DNA of 64,000 nt from Vulcanimicrobiota bacterium (GTDB lineage Bacteria; Vulcanimicrobiota; Xenobia; Xenobiales; JADMJV01), in the NCBI GenBank assembly GCA_023447635.1, contig JAEXNA010000217.1, positions 1-64,000 of the forward strand, given 5' to 3'. Position 1 is the first letter of the stretch, and every line of letters starts with the position of its first letter. Below the pieces are notes generated by a model. That model searched no databases, was not told where the DNA came from, and saw only the letters and a list, made by a program, of their open reading frames with translations. The position numbers and the translations under genes were made by a program. This document shows, piece by piece, positions 18,179-26,187 of this stretch.

Positions 18179-19176
18179 GCGATTCTTTGGGTCAGCAGCC
18201 TCTGGTCGAATTGCGCGGGACGCATATTCAGTTGGGCAAGGTGCGGGCCACGCGGGGCGTGGATCTGGCCTTGATGCCGAACGAGATCGTCACGGTGGTG
18301 GGGGAGAGCGGCTGCGGGAAGAGCACGCTCGGCCGCGCGGTTCTGGGTCTTCTGACGCCGGCCGAGGGGCAGATTCTGTATCAGGGTCAGGACATTTTTG
18401 CTCCGGGCTATCGGATGAGCGATGAACTCAGGCTCAGTGTGCAGGTGGTCCATCAGGACAGCTATGCGAGCTTGAACCCGGTGCGCACCGTGGGCCAGCA
18501 GTTGGCAGCGCCGCTGCGGCGTCACAAACTGGTCCCGGCTAGCGAGATCAAGGCGCGCGTTCACGAGGTTTTGACCGAGGTGGGGCTGACCCCGCCCGAG
18601 TTTTTCGCGGCCAAGGTTCCGTTTCAGCTTTCGGGCGGTCAACGTCAGCGGGTGTCGCTGGCCCGAGCGGCGCTGCTGAATCCGCGGCTGATCGTCGCGG
18701 ACGAGCCGGTATCCGGCGTGGATGCGACGCTGCGTTTGGCGATTTTAGAGCTGATGCGGCGCAAGAACGTCGAGGGGATCGCCTTCTTGTACATCACGCA
18801 CGACCTGGGCACGGCGCGCTATTTGGGGCGGGGTGGCCGGATGCTCGTGATGTACCTGGGGCAGGTGATCGAGAGCGGCCCGGTCGAGCATCTGCTGGAC
18901 CATCCGCTGCATCCTTATCTGCAGGCTTTGCTGGCGGCGCTGCCTCCGCTCGACCCGCGGAAGGCGAAGCAGGCTGGCCCGCTGCCGCTGCGCTCACTGG
19001 ATATGCCCGACGCGACCGCACCGCCTTCGGGCTGTAGCTTTCACCCGCGCTGCCCCTACGCCCGCGAGCGCTGCTCTTCGGAAGAGCCGGCGCTGCGCGA
19101 GACCTCGGGGCACCAGGTCGCCTGCCACTTCGCCGAAGAGATCTCCGCTCGGCGAAGCGACCCAGCAGGCGCCTAG
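18175..19176 (+). CDS. ABC importer ATPase, DppF type
   Basis: 333 residues. Walker A is GESGCGKS, signature LSGGQRQRVSLARA, Walker B LIVADEPVSGVD, H-loop THDL. The tail has HPYLQALL and the cysteine motif GCSFHPRCPYARERC that caps Opp/Dpp ATPases. It is the last gene of the importer operon, whose members overlap or abut throughout. The 3' end runs into a tandem array of palindromic repeats, which may shape the transcript end. Confidence 0.95.
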   Translation: MSDSLGQQPLVELRGTHIQLGKVRATRGVDLALMPNEIVTVVGESGCGKSTLGRAVLGLLTPAEGQILYQGQDIFAPGYRMSDELRLSVQVVHQDSYASLNPVRTVGQQLAAPLRRHKLVPASEIKARVHEVLTEVGLTPPEFFAAKVPFQLSGGQRQRVSLARAALLNPRLIVADEPVSGVDATLRLAILELMRRKNVEGIAFLYITHDLGTARYLGRGGRMLVMYLGQVIESGPVEHLLDHPLHPYLQALLAALPPLDPRKAKQAGPLPLRSLDMPDATAPPSGCSFHPRCPYARERCSSEEPALRETSGHQVACHFAEEISARRSDPAGA

Positions 19177-19209
19177 CCAGCCGGGCCCGGGTGGCCCGGG
19201 TGGCCGGGT

Positions 19210-19591
19210 GGCTTCATCGGAAATGGGCATCAACGCCCACATTTCGCGACGCCAGCACGTTAGGCCCGGGTGGCTCGGGGTGGCTTCACTGGAAATGGGC
19301 ATCGACGCCCACATTTCGCGAAGCCAGCACGTATGGCCCGAGTGGCTCGGGGGTGGCTTCACTGGAAATGGGTATCGACGCCCACATTTCGCGACGCCAA
19401 GCACGTGTGGCCCGGGTGGCTCGGCAGTGGCTTCACTGGAAATGGGCATCGAAGCCCACATTCGGCGACGCCAAGCACGGACGGCTCGGGTGGCTTCACT
19501 GGAAATGGGCATCGATGCCCACATTTTGCGAAGCCAGCGAGTTTAGCCCGAGTGGCTCGGGGTGGCTTCGTCGGAAATGGGCATCAACGCC
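19210..19591. repeat. Tandem array of 5.5 palindromic repeats, about 72-bp period
   Basis: Copies begin at 19210, 19282, 19355, 19429, 19492 and 19564; the last is truncated. Each 45-base core reads GGCTTC, then GGAAATGGGC, a 6-base loop, GCCCACATTT, then GACGCC or GAAGCC, and can fold into a long hairpin. Spacers of 20-28 bases are GC-rich (GGCCCGGGTGGCTCGG). The same family occurs inverted at 35922-36027. Open frames through the array arise because the period is close to a multiple of three, and are not genes. Confidence 0.9.
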
Positions 19592-19598
19592 AGCGTCG

Positions 19599-21209
19599 CT
19601 AGCTCTGACCTTGCTGTGCCTTCCAGGCGTCGCGGCGTTCTCGCACCCGGGTGTGCCAGTGCTCGGACTCTTCGTCGGTCATCCCGCCGTTGATGCTGGA
19701 GAAGTCAACGTTGTTGGGGACCTTGTCGTGCAAATAGGCAAACACGGGATAGGTAGCGGAAACCGAGGTCAAGCCCGAGCAGGTGGTTAGCGCTGACAGG
19801 TCCCCGACGACGGTTTCGCGAGCGCCGTAGAGCCTTAGCCTGGGGTGATTCTCCAGTCCCTTGAGGTCTTTGAGGTGCCCGTCCGAGAGGTTGAGCACTT
19901 CGAGATTGGGCAGGTGGCTCAGGAAGCTCGTGTCTTCGTCTTTGGGGTCGCTGATCTTGAGCTTCTTGAGGCTCTTGCAGTTGCCGATCGCGTCGAGGCG
20001 GACGTTCGGCGCGGGCTGCACGTCGATCTCTTCGAGGTGGAGGAGACTGCCGAGAGCTTCCAAAGCCTGTTCGCTCGCTTTTTGCAGATACAGCTTTTTC
20101 AGTTTGGGCAGGCCGGCCAGAGGGGTCAGGTCGACCGCGCCGGGCGGTAAGTTCAGCTCCTCCAACTCTTTGACGTTGGCCAGCGGAGAGAGGTCCGTGA
20201 CCGGCGTTCCCATCAGCGACAGTTCGCGTAAATGGGGGAACTGAGGTAGCGTGGTCAGATCGCTGACCAGCGTGCCGTCGAGCAGCAGCGTCTGCAGATG
20301 GGGGATGTTGTAGACCCCGGCCAGGCTCTCGATGGGGTTCCGTACCGCGTGGATCAGCTTCAGGTTGCTCAGTCCGGACAGGGGGGAGAGGTCTTTGACC
20401 TCGTTGCCGGCGATGTAGATGGCCAGCGCCTGATGGCACCACGCCACCGGTTCGAGGTCGGTCAAGTCTTTACGGATCAGGTAGAGGAGCCGGTTCGAGA
20501 GAAACCGCTCGGGGTCGCCGATCACCTTGGGCCAGGGGTCGAGGAACGACGCCTTCCATTTTTGCAGGTCGCCTTCGGGACGGGGTGGAGTGGGAGCGGG
20601 GTGGTAGACCGGCAGCGGCATCAACTCGCGGGCGCCAAAGAGGGACTCGCCGTCGCGCCAGGTCATCGCTCGGTCGGGGCTGTCGACCTGCACGCGGTCC
20701 GAGGCGATCTCTTCGGCCAGAAAGCGGAACAGGTCGTCCGCGTCGCGGGCGATCACGGCTTTCAGCTCTTCGTCACGGCCAAAGTTGATGAACTGTCCGG
20801 GCTGCCCTTTGGGCCCGGGCGCCAGGTCAATCCCCAGGTGGTTCCCGCCCCAGTCCTGGGAGAGCGGGACCCAGCCCGTGTTGACATACTTTTCTTTGAT
20901 GGCCAGCGGAGGGATAGAGAAGTGGGTGCCTTCGTCGCCATAGTCGGCCTCTAGAGTCTTCCAGTTCTTCCACTCGGCCACCACCTGAGAGAGCGGCATC
21001 CAGGGAAAGCCCAGGAACAACCCCAGGTGCTCCTTCTCGCCGTCGTGACGGGCATAAAGGGCGCGCCATTCTTCGGGTAGCTTCAGATCCATCTGCGCTT
21101 CAGCGTCAGCGATCGCTTGAGGCGAGGCGCCCGGGTTGAGCCAATCATCAGCGGCCCCCTTGCGGCGCAGATGGTCTTTGATATTTTCCAAATGCTCGAG
21201 AACAGTCAT
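19599..21209 (-). CDS. SUKH (SMI1/KNR4) domain protein with leucine-rich repeats
   Basis: 536 residues. Residues 1-160 match the SUKH fold: ADAEAQMDLKLPEEWRALYARHDG, GFPWMPLSQVV and WVPLSQDWGGNHLGIDL. From about 225 to 480 there are roughly ten irregular leucine-rich repeats (VKDLSPLSGLSNLKLI, VTDLSPLANVKELEELNL). SUKH proteins are often immunity or regulatory partners in polymorphic toxin systems; LRRs bind proteins. No toxin gene is adjacent, so the role here is open. ATG at 21209 has AAGGG six bases upstream. The gene is bracketed by repeat clusters on both sides. Confidence 0.85.
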   Translation of the reverse strand: MTVLEHLENIKDHLRRKGAADDWLNPGASPQAIADAEAQMDLKLPEEWRALYARHDGEKEHLGLFLGFPWMPLSQVVAEWKNWKTLEADYGDEGTHFSIPPLAIKEKYVNTGWVPLSQDWGGNHLGIDLAPGPKGQPGQFINFGRDEELKAVIARDADDLFRFLAEEIASDRVQVDSPDRAMTWRDGESLFGARELMPLPVYHPAPTPPRPEGDLQKWKASFLDPWPKVIGDPERFLSNRLLYLIRKDLTDLEPVAWCHQALAIYIAGNEVKDLSPLSGLSNLKLIHAVRNPIESLAGVYNIPHLQTLLLDGTLVSDLTTLPQFPHLRELSLMGTPVTDLSPLANVKELEELNLPPGAVDLTPLAGLPKLKKLYLQKASEQALEALGSLLHLEEIDVQPAPNVRLDAIGNCKSLKKLKISDPKDEDTSFLSHLPNLEVLNLSDGHLKDLKGLENHPRLRLYGARETVVGDLSALTTCSGLTSVSATYPVFAYLHDKVPNNVDFSSINGGMTDEESEHWHTRVRERRDAWKAQQGQS

Positions 21210-21375
21210 ACCCAACCCTTACCCACCCCATTTCTGCCGCATTCCCAAACCTCGAAGTGCTGGAATCGCTACTGGAAGTCCACCCCACGCTTGGCCCAGC
21301 CGGCCACGGAGGCGAAAGGCGTTTTGCTACTTTTCCCCATAAAGGGGACAATGTCCGTCTCTGAAAAGTAGACCC

Positions 21376-21471
21376 CCCGATGCTTGCATCGGGCAAGCCC
21401 CCGGCATCGCAGATGCCTCCAAAACGCCCGGGCATCGCAGATGCCTCCAAACGCCCGGCATCGCAGATGCC
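21376..21471. repeat. Cluster of short hairpin repeats
   Basis: A hairpin CCCGATGC-TT-GCATCGGG (21376-21393) is followed by three copies of GGCATCGCAGATGCC at 21403, 21431 and 21457. Each copy has 6-bp arms around GCA, and spacers CTCCAAAACGCCC or similar give periods of 28 and 26. The 365-base gap at 21210-21574 holds nothing else I can recognise. Confidence 0.85.
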
Positions 21472-21574
21472 TCGAAAGCGCCGCCGGCCTGCTTAACGCC
21501 GATCCATTTCAGCAACCGTTAAGGCCCGTCCCATATATTACTCTCAAGAACCGAAGAGAAAGGCCCCACCGCCC

Positions 21575-22045
21575 GTGTCCATCCAAACCATCGCTCCCAA
21601 TCAGGCCCGCGGAATGAAAGTGTTCGTTTACCGCAACCTGCATCAGAACTGCTGGAGCGTGAAGTCGAAGGAGACGGGCCGCGTGATTGCTCACGCCGAC
21701 GAAGTTCAGCTTTCCGGCGTCGAGTACAAGGTCAGCCAGGCCGGCCGCGACCGCGTGCTGCGCGAGAAGAGCAAGAACGTTCACGCTGGCCTGGTGGGCA
21801 CCCTGGTCGACTACGACCCGCTGGGCGGTCACGTGCCGACTTATCCCGGCGCCTCGTTCAGCAGCGACCCGTGGGCCAAGCCCGGCCCCGCTGACCCCGT
21901 CAACGTGACCTATAACCCTTACAAGTACAGCCAGTTCGTGGTCAAGCACAGCGAAGAGCCGATCGCCAAATCGGATACGGCCATCCTGCGCGCCGACCGC
22001 CAGGTGATGGCGACCAACCCCACCTTGCTCGCTCAGATTGACTAG
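21575..22045 (+). CDS. Conserved protein of phage/plasmid-associated unknown family
   Basis: 156 residues from a GTG start; ATG at 21614 (MKVFVYRNLHQNCWSV) would give the conserved core. The pattern NLHQNCWSVKSKETGRVIAHAD, GRDRVLREKSKNVHAGLVG and VTYNPYKYSQFV is familiar from small proteins found in prophages and many bacterial genomes, but I know of no function. Its stop TAG interlocks with the stop of the convergent PLP enzyme gene on CTAG. It has no signal peptide, and looks cytoplasmic. Confidence 0.75.
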   Translation: MSIQTIAPNQARGMKVFVYRNLHQNCWSVKSKETGRVIAHADEVQLSGVEYKVSQAGRDRVLREKSKNVHAGLVGTLVDYDPLGGHVPTYPGASFSSDPWAKPGPADPVNVTYNPYKYSQFVVKHSEEPIAKSDTAILRADRQVMATNPTLLAQID

Positions 22046-22974
22046 GTTTTCAAAGCCATCCAGGGTTGGCTGAAATAGCGGTCCCAGGAATCGGCCAGCA
22101 GCGCCACCACCGGCCCACGAGCCCTTCCGCTGCGCGCGTACGCCAGCGCGGCCGCGACCGCCGTGCCGGACGAGCCTCCAACCAGCAGCCCTTCGCGACG
22201 TTGCAGGGTCAGAGCCGTCTCGTAGCTCTCCTCGTCGCTCACACTATAGGCCAGGTCCACCACCGACCGGTCGAAGATGTCGGTAGCTCGACCCGAGCCG
22301 ATCCCCTCGACCGTGTAGTCGGACGAAGCGCCGTACTCTCCGGTAGAGATCCAGCCCGCCAGGGCGCTGCCGACCGGGTCAGCCAGCACGACCTCTACCT
22401 CGGAGGAGCGGGATTTCAGATAGCGTCCCACTCCACTCAAGGTTCCTCCGGTTCCGGCCCCGGCGACGAAGGCGCCGACCTCTCCCCCCAGCGCTTCCCA
22501 AATCTCTGGCCCGGTGGTCTCGAAGTGCGCCGCCACGTTGGCCGGCGAACGGAATTGATCGGCCAGCAGCCAGCCCCGCTCAGCGGCCAGGCGGTCCGCC
22601 GTCTGGCGAAAGTTGGAAGGGTCGTCGAGCGGAGCGTCCGGCACCACCATCACTTCGGCCCCCATCGCCTCGAGAGCGCGTCGCTTGTCGGCCGACATCT
22701 TGCGCGGCATCACGCAGACTAGACGATAGCCTCGCGACGCCGCCACCAGCGCCAGTCCCACGCCCGTATTACCCGCTGTCGCCTCGACGATGGTGTCGCC
22801 TGGCGATAAGCGCCCCTCCCGCTCGGCCGCCTCGATCAGAGAGCGGGCCAGGCGATCTTTGACGCTACCGCCAGGGTTCAGATGCTCGCATTTTCCGTAG
22901 AGCGGCACCTCGGTATTGAAGCAGGTGATGAGGACCAGCGGGGTCCGTCCGATCGCCTCTAACAGGGTTCCCAA
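22042..22974 (-). CDS. Cystathionine beta-synthase/cysteine synthase-like PLP enzyme
   Basis: 310 residues, fold type II PLP enzyme. The PLP lysine is Lys39 in NPGGSVKDR; phosphate-binding and substrate loops are ATAGNTGVGLAL and AGTGGTLSGVGR. The motifs VEGIG, LVGGSSGTAVAAAL and a C-terminal LLADSWDRYFSQPWM resemble cystathionine beta-synthase more than cysteine synthase. No regulatory CBS domains follow. The TTG start is supported by GGAGGGG seven bases upstream and lies 2 bases after the methyltransferase stop, so the genes are coupled. Probable role: making or rearranging a cysteine thioether. Confidence 0.88.
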   Translation of the reverse strand: MGTLLEAIGRTPLVLITCFNTEVPLYGKCEHLNPGGSVKDRLARSLIEAAEREGRLSPGDTIVEATAGNTGVGLALVAASRGYRLVCVMPRKMSADKRRALEAMGAEVMVVPDAPLDDPSNFRQTADRLAAERGWLLADQFRSPANVAAHFETTGPEIWEALGGEVGAFVAGAGTGGTLSGVGRYLKSRSSEVEVVLADPVGSALAGWISTGEYGASSDYTVEGIGSGRATDIFDRSVVDLAYSVSDEESYETALTLQRREGLLVGGSSGTAVAAALAYARSGRARGPVVALLADSWDRYFSQPWMALKT

Positions 22975-22976
22975 AG

Positions 22977-23726
22977 CTAACCCCTCCGACGCCAGCGGCT
23001 AGCCTGGGCCACCGACCACTGGAATTTGCGGGCGTGCTCCCGGATCATAAACGGCATATCACGCACCTCTTCCAGTAAGAAGTCCGCCTCCAAAGCCGTT
23101 TTCAGACTTTCCAGGCTGCGCACGGCCACGCCGTCGCGCAAAAATCCACCCAGCCAGCGTTCGCGCGGGGTGTACTCTTCCATCCAGGTGTAAGGTGACG
23201 TGATGACCAGTTCTCCACCCGGCCGCACCAGCAGCGAAAACCGCTCTAGCACAGCCTGAGGGTCCGGCACCCGGCAGAGCAGATTGGCGGCCAGCACCAC
23301 GTCGAAAGAGCCCAGGTCCGAGCGCAGCGCCGTGGCGTCGCCCACCTCGAAACTCACCCTCTCGGGACGGAATCGAGAGTCCCAAACCGCTGTGGCCTCG
23401 AGTCGAAGCTCGCCTTCGTCGGGGTAGGAGAACACCGCCGTTTGCTCGCGCGCCATACGCTGCGCCTCGCGGATAAAGCTGCTGGAAAAGTCGATCCCCA
23501 CGACCTCGTCGTGGTCTACCGACAGTTCGAAGCAGGCCCGCCCCACCGAGCAGCCCAGTTCCAGAGCGCGCCCACCAGAGGAGGTGACCGCCTCGCTCAC
23601 ACAGCGGGCCGGAAACTGCAGCGCCTCACGAGGCCCGAAGGCCCAGGGAAGCACCGTGTCCGGCCCGCCGTAGTGAAGAAGGAGATACTCCTCTAGCAGC
23701 TTCTCCGTTTCATACGGGTTGGCCAT
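22977..23726 (-). CDS. SAM methyltransferase resembling the ovothiol (OvoA C-terminal) N-methyltransferase domain
   Basis: 249 residues. It opens MANPYETEKLLEEYLLLHYG and has the SAM motif I ALELGCSVGRACFELS, VVGIDFSSSFI, then DVVLAANLLCRVPDP. A late YTWMEEYTPRERWLGG closely recalls the C-terminal domain of OvoA, which methylates 4-mercaptohistidine; stand-alone versions are known. In OvoA the domain is fused to a sulfoxide synthase, absent from this window. It overlaps the M29-like gene by 17 bases and is coupled to the PLP enzyme. The exact substrate is inference. Confidence 0.8.
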   Translation of the reverse strand: MANPYETEKLLEEYLLLHYGGPDTVLPWAFGPREALQFPARCVSEAVTSSGGRALELGCSVGRACFELSVDHDEVVGIDFSSSFIREAQRMAREQTAVFSYPDEGELRLEATAVWDSRFRPERVSFEVGDATALRSDLGSFDVVLAANLLCRVPDPQAVLERFSLLVRPGGELVITSPYTWMEEYTPRERWLGGFLRDGVAVRSLESLKTALEADFLLEEVRDMPFMIREHARKFQWSVAQASRWRRRG

Positions 23727-24849
23727 AGGCCAGCGCTTTCAGGTAGTCTCCCGCCTGGTACGAGTGGAACAGGATGTGGGTTTCGCCGTTGCGGTACAGA
23801 CGCACGGTCGGAGCGTCGATCTCCGGCGTCTTCTCGGGCGAGAACAGGATGTCGTCGTGGGTGGCGTTGTTCTTCGACTTGAACTTGTCGGTGGTCACAT
23901 CGCCGCCCAGATGGTCGTTGCGGCCGGTAGCCACGTGGAAGGTTCCGAAGATCTTCTCGTCCTGGATGTCGTGACCCGAAATCGGAAGTTCCTGGGTACC
24001 GAATCCCAGTTCGCCCAGGAATCCGGTGGCTTCGTCGGTCTTGAGTTTGTGAGCGTAGGCTTCGACCACGGCGCGGTCGCCGCTGACGAACTCGGCGTCG
24101 ACCACGCGGCCGCCCTTGACCTCGAGCAGCGCGATGCTGTTGTCCTCGAGTTTGAAGGGGAAGTAGCCTTCGCCGCCCACGGGCACGAAGTACACCTCAC
24201 CGGCGGGCAGGTTGGCGATGTCAGGGCCGACCCGGCAAAGACCGTGGCTCTTCTGAGCTTCCTGACCTTCGAGTTCCAGACGCAGGCTGTAGTCCTTGCC
24301 GTTGATGCGGAAGTCGATTTCGACGGCTTCTGCTCCGGACATCCCCTGACGCAGGCGCTCGGCGCGCTCGGATACCTGCTCGTAATCCACCGCAAGGCCC
24401 GAGTTCAAGATGATAGGGTTCAGACCGTGCATGGTGGCGCCGCGGAAGCCGACCTGCTTGGCGGTGGCGGTCAGCGGAGCGGTGGCCGAGTTGGTCGAGA
24501 TACAGAGCAGGATGTCGTATTTGGGATAGATATCGCGCTCGAACGACACCTGCTCGCCCGTAGCGGTCCAGGCCTCGTCGTCGAGGTCGAGGTTGCTGCC
24601 GGCGGTCATTTTGTAGCAGAAGATGTCGCCGCCAACCAGGCCGAGTTTGTCCAGGACGCCGTTTTTGAGTCCCAGGTAGAAATGTTCGTGAGCCATCTTC
24701 TGGATGCTGTGGCCGTCCTGATTCAGGAAGGCGAAGTCTTTGATCCCGGTGGGCTCCTCGAGGTCGATCAGGATGGCGATGCGCTCGCCCGCTTTGGGAT
24801 GGAAGACGGTGTTCAGCAAACGTTCGAGGTCAAAAGGAGGAAAATTCAC
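23710..24849 (-). CDS. M29-like aminopeptidase (aminopeptidase T family)
   Basis: 379 residues. The C-terminal half shows the M29 metal-site pattern: GELGFGTQ, DEKIFGTFHVATGRNDHLGGD, and a later His-Asp pair (THDDILF). The N-terminal half is a Rossmann-like region (RIAILIDLEEPTGIKDFAF). The start is a GTG at 24849 with AGGTG 5 bases before it; the longer frame to 24999 has no support. A hairpin with arms CCCCGG/CCGGGG (24882-24907) stands in the 103-base gap after the class V gene. In this context it might process a peptide-like thiol intermediate; that is speculation. Confidence 0.75.
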   Translation of the reverse strand: MNFPPFDLERLLNTVFHPKAGERIAILIDLEEPTGIKDFAFLNQDGHSIQKMAHEHFYLGLKNGVLDKLGLVGGDIFCYKMTAGSNLDLDDEAWTATGEQVSFERDIYPKYDILLCISTNSATAPLTATAKQVGFRGATMHGLNPIILNSGLAVDYEQVSERAERLRQGMSGAEAVEIDFRINGKDYSLRLELEGQEAQKSHGLCRVGPDIANLPAGEVYFVPVGGEGYFPFKLEDNSIALLEVKGGRVVDAEFVSGDRAVVEAYAHKLKTDEATGFLGELGFGTQELPISGHDIQDEKIFGTFHVATGRNDHLGGDVTTDKFKSKNNATHDDILFSPEKTPEIDAPTVRLYRNGETHILFHSYQAGDYLKALAYGQPV

Positions 24850-24952
24850 AGTAGCACCTATGCTTTCTCTCGGGGGTGGGGCCCCGGATGGGTTAGTGAA
24901 CCCGGGGTGACGCCGCGAGTCCACGCTAGTAGATGCCCAGGTTACTCCACGC

Positions 24953-26122
24953 TTAACCAGGGAACCTTCGCAAGGTCTCCACAAAGCGGACGATTTCATC
25001 CTCGGTGTTGTAATAGTGAGGGGACACCCGGACGACCGAGCTCAACCCTTTGGCTTCCATGTCCAGACGGGCCGAATTGACGGTGCTATTCCAGATATTG
25101 ATCCCCTGCTCGCGCATCCAGCCCACCAGATCGGCCGGCGCGACGTCAGGCAAGGTGAAGGTCACGATCGCTCCGACCTCGCGCCCCCTGTCGTGCACGG
25201 AAGCGCCAAGTTCGCTCAACTTCGCCCGCGCGAAGCCGGCCAGGCCGCGCGCTCGCTGCCAGGTCGCCTCCACTCCCGCCACCATGGCGTACTCGGCAGC
25301 GGCGGCTATCCCCAGTCGTCCGGCCACGAAAGTCTCGTAAGTCTCGAAGCGTCGCGCGTCGCTGCGCAGGGTGTAGCGCCCTGCCTCGGTCCAGGTGGCA
25401 GCGTGCAGATCCAAAAAGGGCGGCTCCACCGCCTCGATCAGCGCCTCGCGCACATAGAGGAACCCCACGCCTCGAGGCCCGCGCAGAAACTTGCGCGAAG
25501 TCGCCGAGAGCACGTCACAGCCGATCTCGGCCACGTCGAGCGGGAGTTGGCCGACCGACTGGCAGGCGTCCAGGATGTACCATGCGGGATGGTCGCGCAG
25601 CAGCTTTCCGATAGCGGCAGCCGGTTGGACCAGACCGCTGTTGGTGGGCACGTGGTTGATCGCTACGACCTTGACCCGTTCGTCGAGCAGCGAGGCCAGA
25701 TTCTCCAGGCAGAGCGTGCCGTGCTCATCATCCTCGACCACCACGAGCTCTGCCCCTGTGTCGCGAGCTCGTTGCAGAAACGCGATGTAGTTGCTGGCGT
25801 ACTCGGAGCGGCAGGTGAGGATGCGGTCGCCAGCCTGCAACGGAATCGCGTAGAACACCATGTCCCAGGCTCGGGTGGCGTTCTGGGTGATGGCGATCTC
25901 GGACGGTTTGGCACCGATCAGGCGGGCCAGGCTGCCGTAGACCGCCTCTAGCGCTTCGGCGCTGGCGATCTCGGCCTCGTAGCCGCCCAACTCGGACTCG
26001 AGTTTCAGGTAGTCCGTGACGGCCGTGAGGACGGGCAGGGGAGAGAGGGAGGAGCCGGCGTTGTTCAGGTGGATCCGCCCGGTGCAGCCCGGGGTGTCCT
26101 GTCGGAAAGCTTCAATATTCAC
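24953..26122 (-). CDS. Class V aminotransferase-fold PLP enzyme, EgtE/IscS-like lyase
   Basis: 389 residues. The PLP lysine is Lys211 in SATSRKFLRGPRGVGFLYV, the PLP-binding Asp/Gln are in YILDACQSVGQ, and NHVPTNSG and NATRAW are family motifs. It resembles isopenicillin-N-epimerase-like and EgtE C-S lyases, which split cysteine sulfoxide adducts, more than housekeeping IscS, which has an active-site Cys loop. The GTG start faces the divergent PEGA gene. As first gene of a minus-strand group with a methyltransferase and a cystathionine-synthase-like enzyme, a thiol-forming role is plausible. Confidence 0.82.
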   Translation of the reverse strand: MNIEAFRQDTPGCTGRIHLNNAGSSLSPLPVLTAVTDYLKLESELGGYEAEIASAEALEAVYGSLARLIGAKPSEIAITQNATRAWDMVFYAIPLQAGDRILTCRSEYASNYIAFLQRARDTGAELVVVEDDEHGTLCLENLASLLDERVKVVAINHVPTNSGLVQPAAAIGKLLRDHPAWYILDACQSVGQLPLDVAEIGCDVLSATSRKFLRGPRGVGFLYVREALIEAVEPPFLDLHAATWTEAGRYTLRSDARRFETYETFVAGRLGIAAAAEYAMVAGVEATWQRARGLAGFARAKLSELGASVHDRGREVGAIVTFTLPDVAPADLVGWMREQGINIWNSTVNSARLDMEAKGLSSVVRVSPHYYNTEDEIVRFVETLRRFPG

Positions 26123-26187
26123 AGTGGGTGCGGGTTCTCATGCGGCGAGCGAGGAACCTTCGTCGGCCGGGTCTAACTAAGGGGGAG

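Noticed and set aside
18994..19790. Several frames through the palindromic array encoding repeated peptides such as EMGIDAHISR
   Set aside because: They arise because the repeat period is about 72 bases; frames exist on both strands and change between copies.
19210..21471. CRISPR arrays
   Set aside because: The repeats are palindromic with short variable spacers of similar sequence, and no cas genes are present.
23719..25080. 453-codon plus frame opposite the M29-like gene
   Set aside because: Antisense to a gene with clear metal-site motifs; composition typical of shadow frames.
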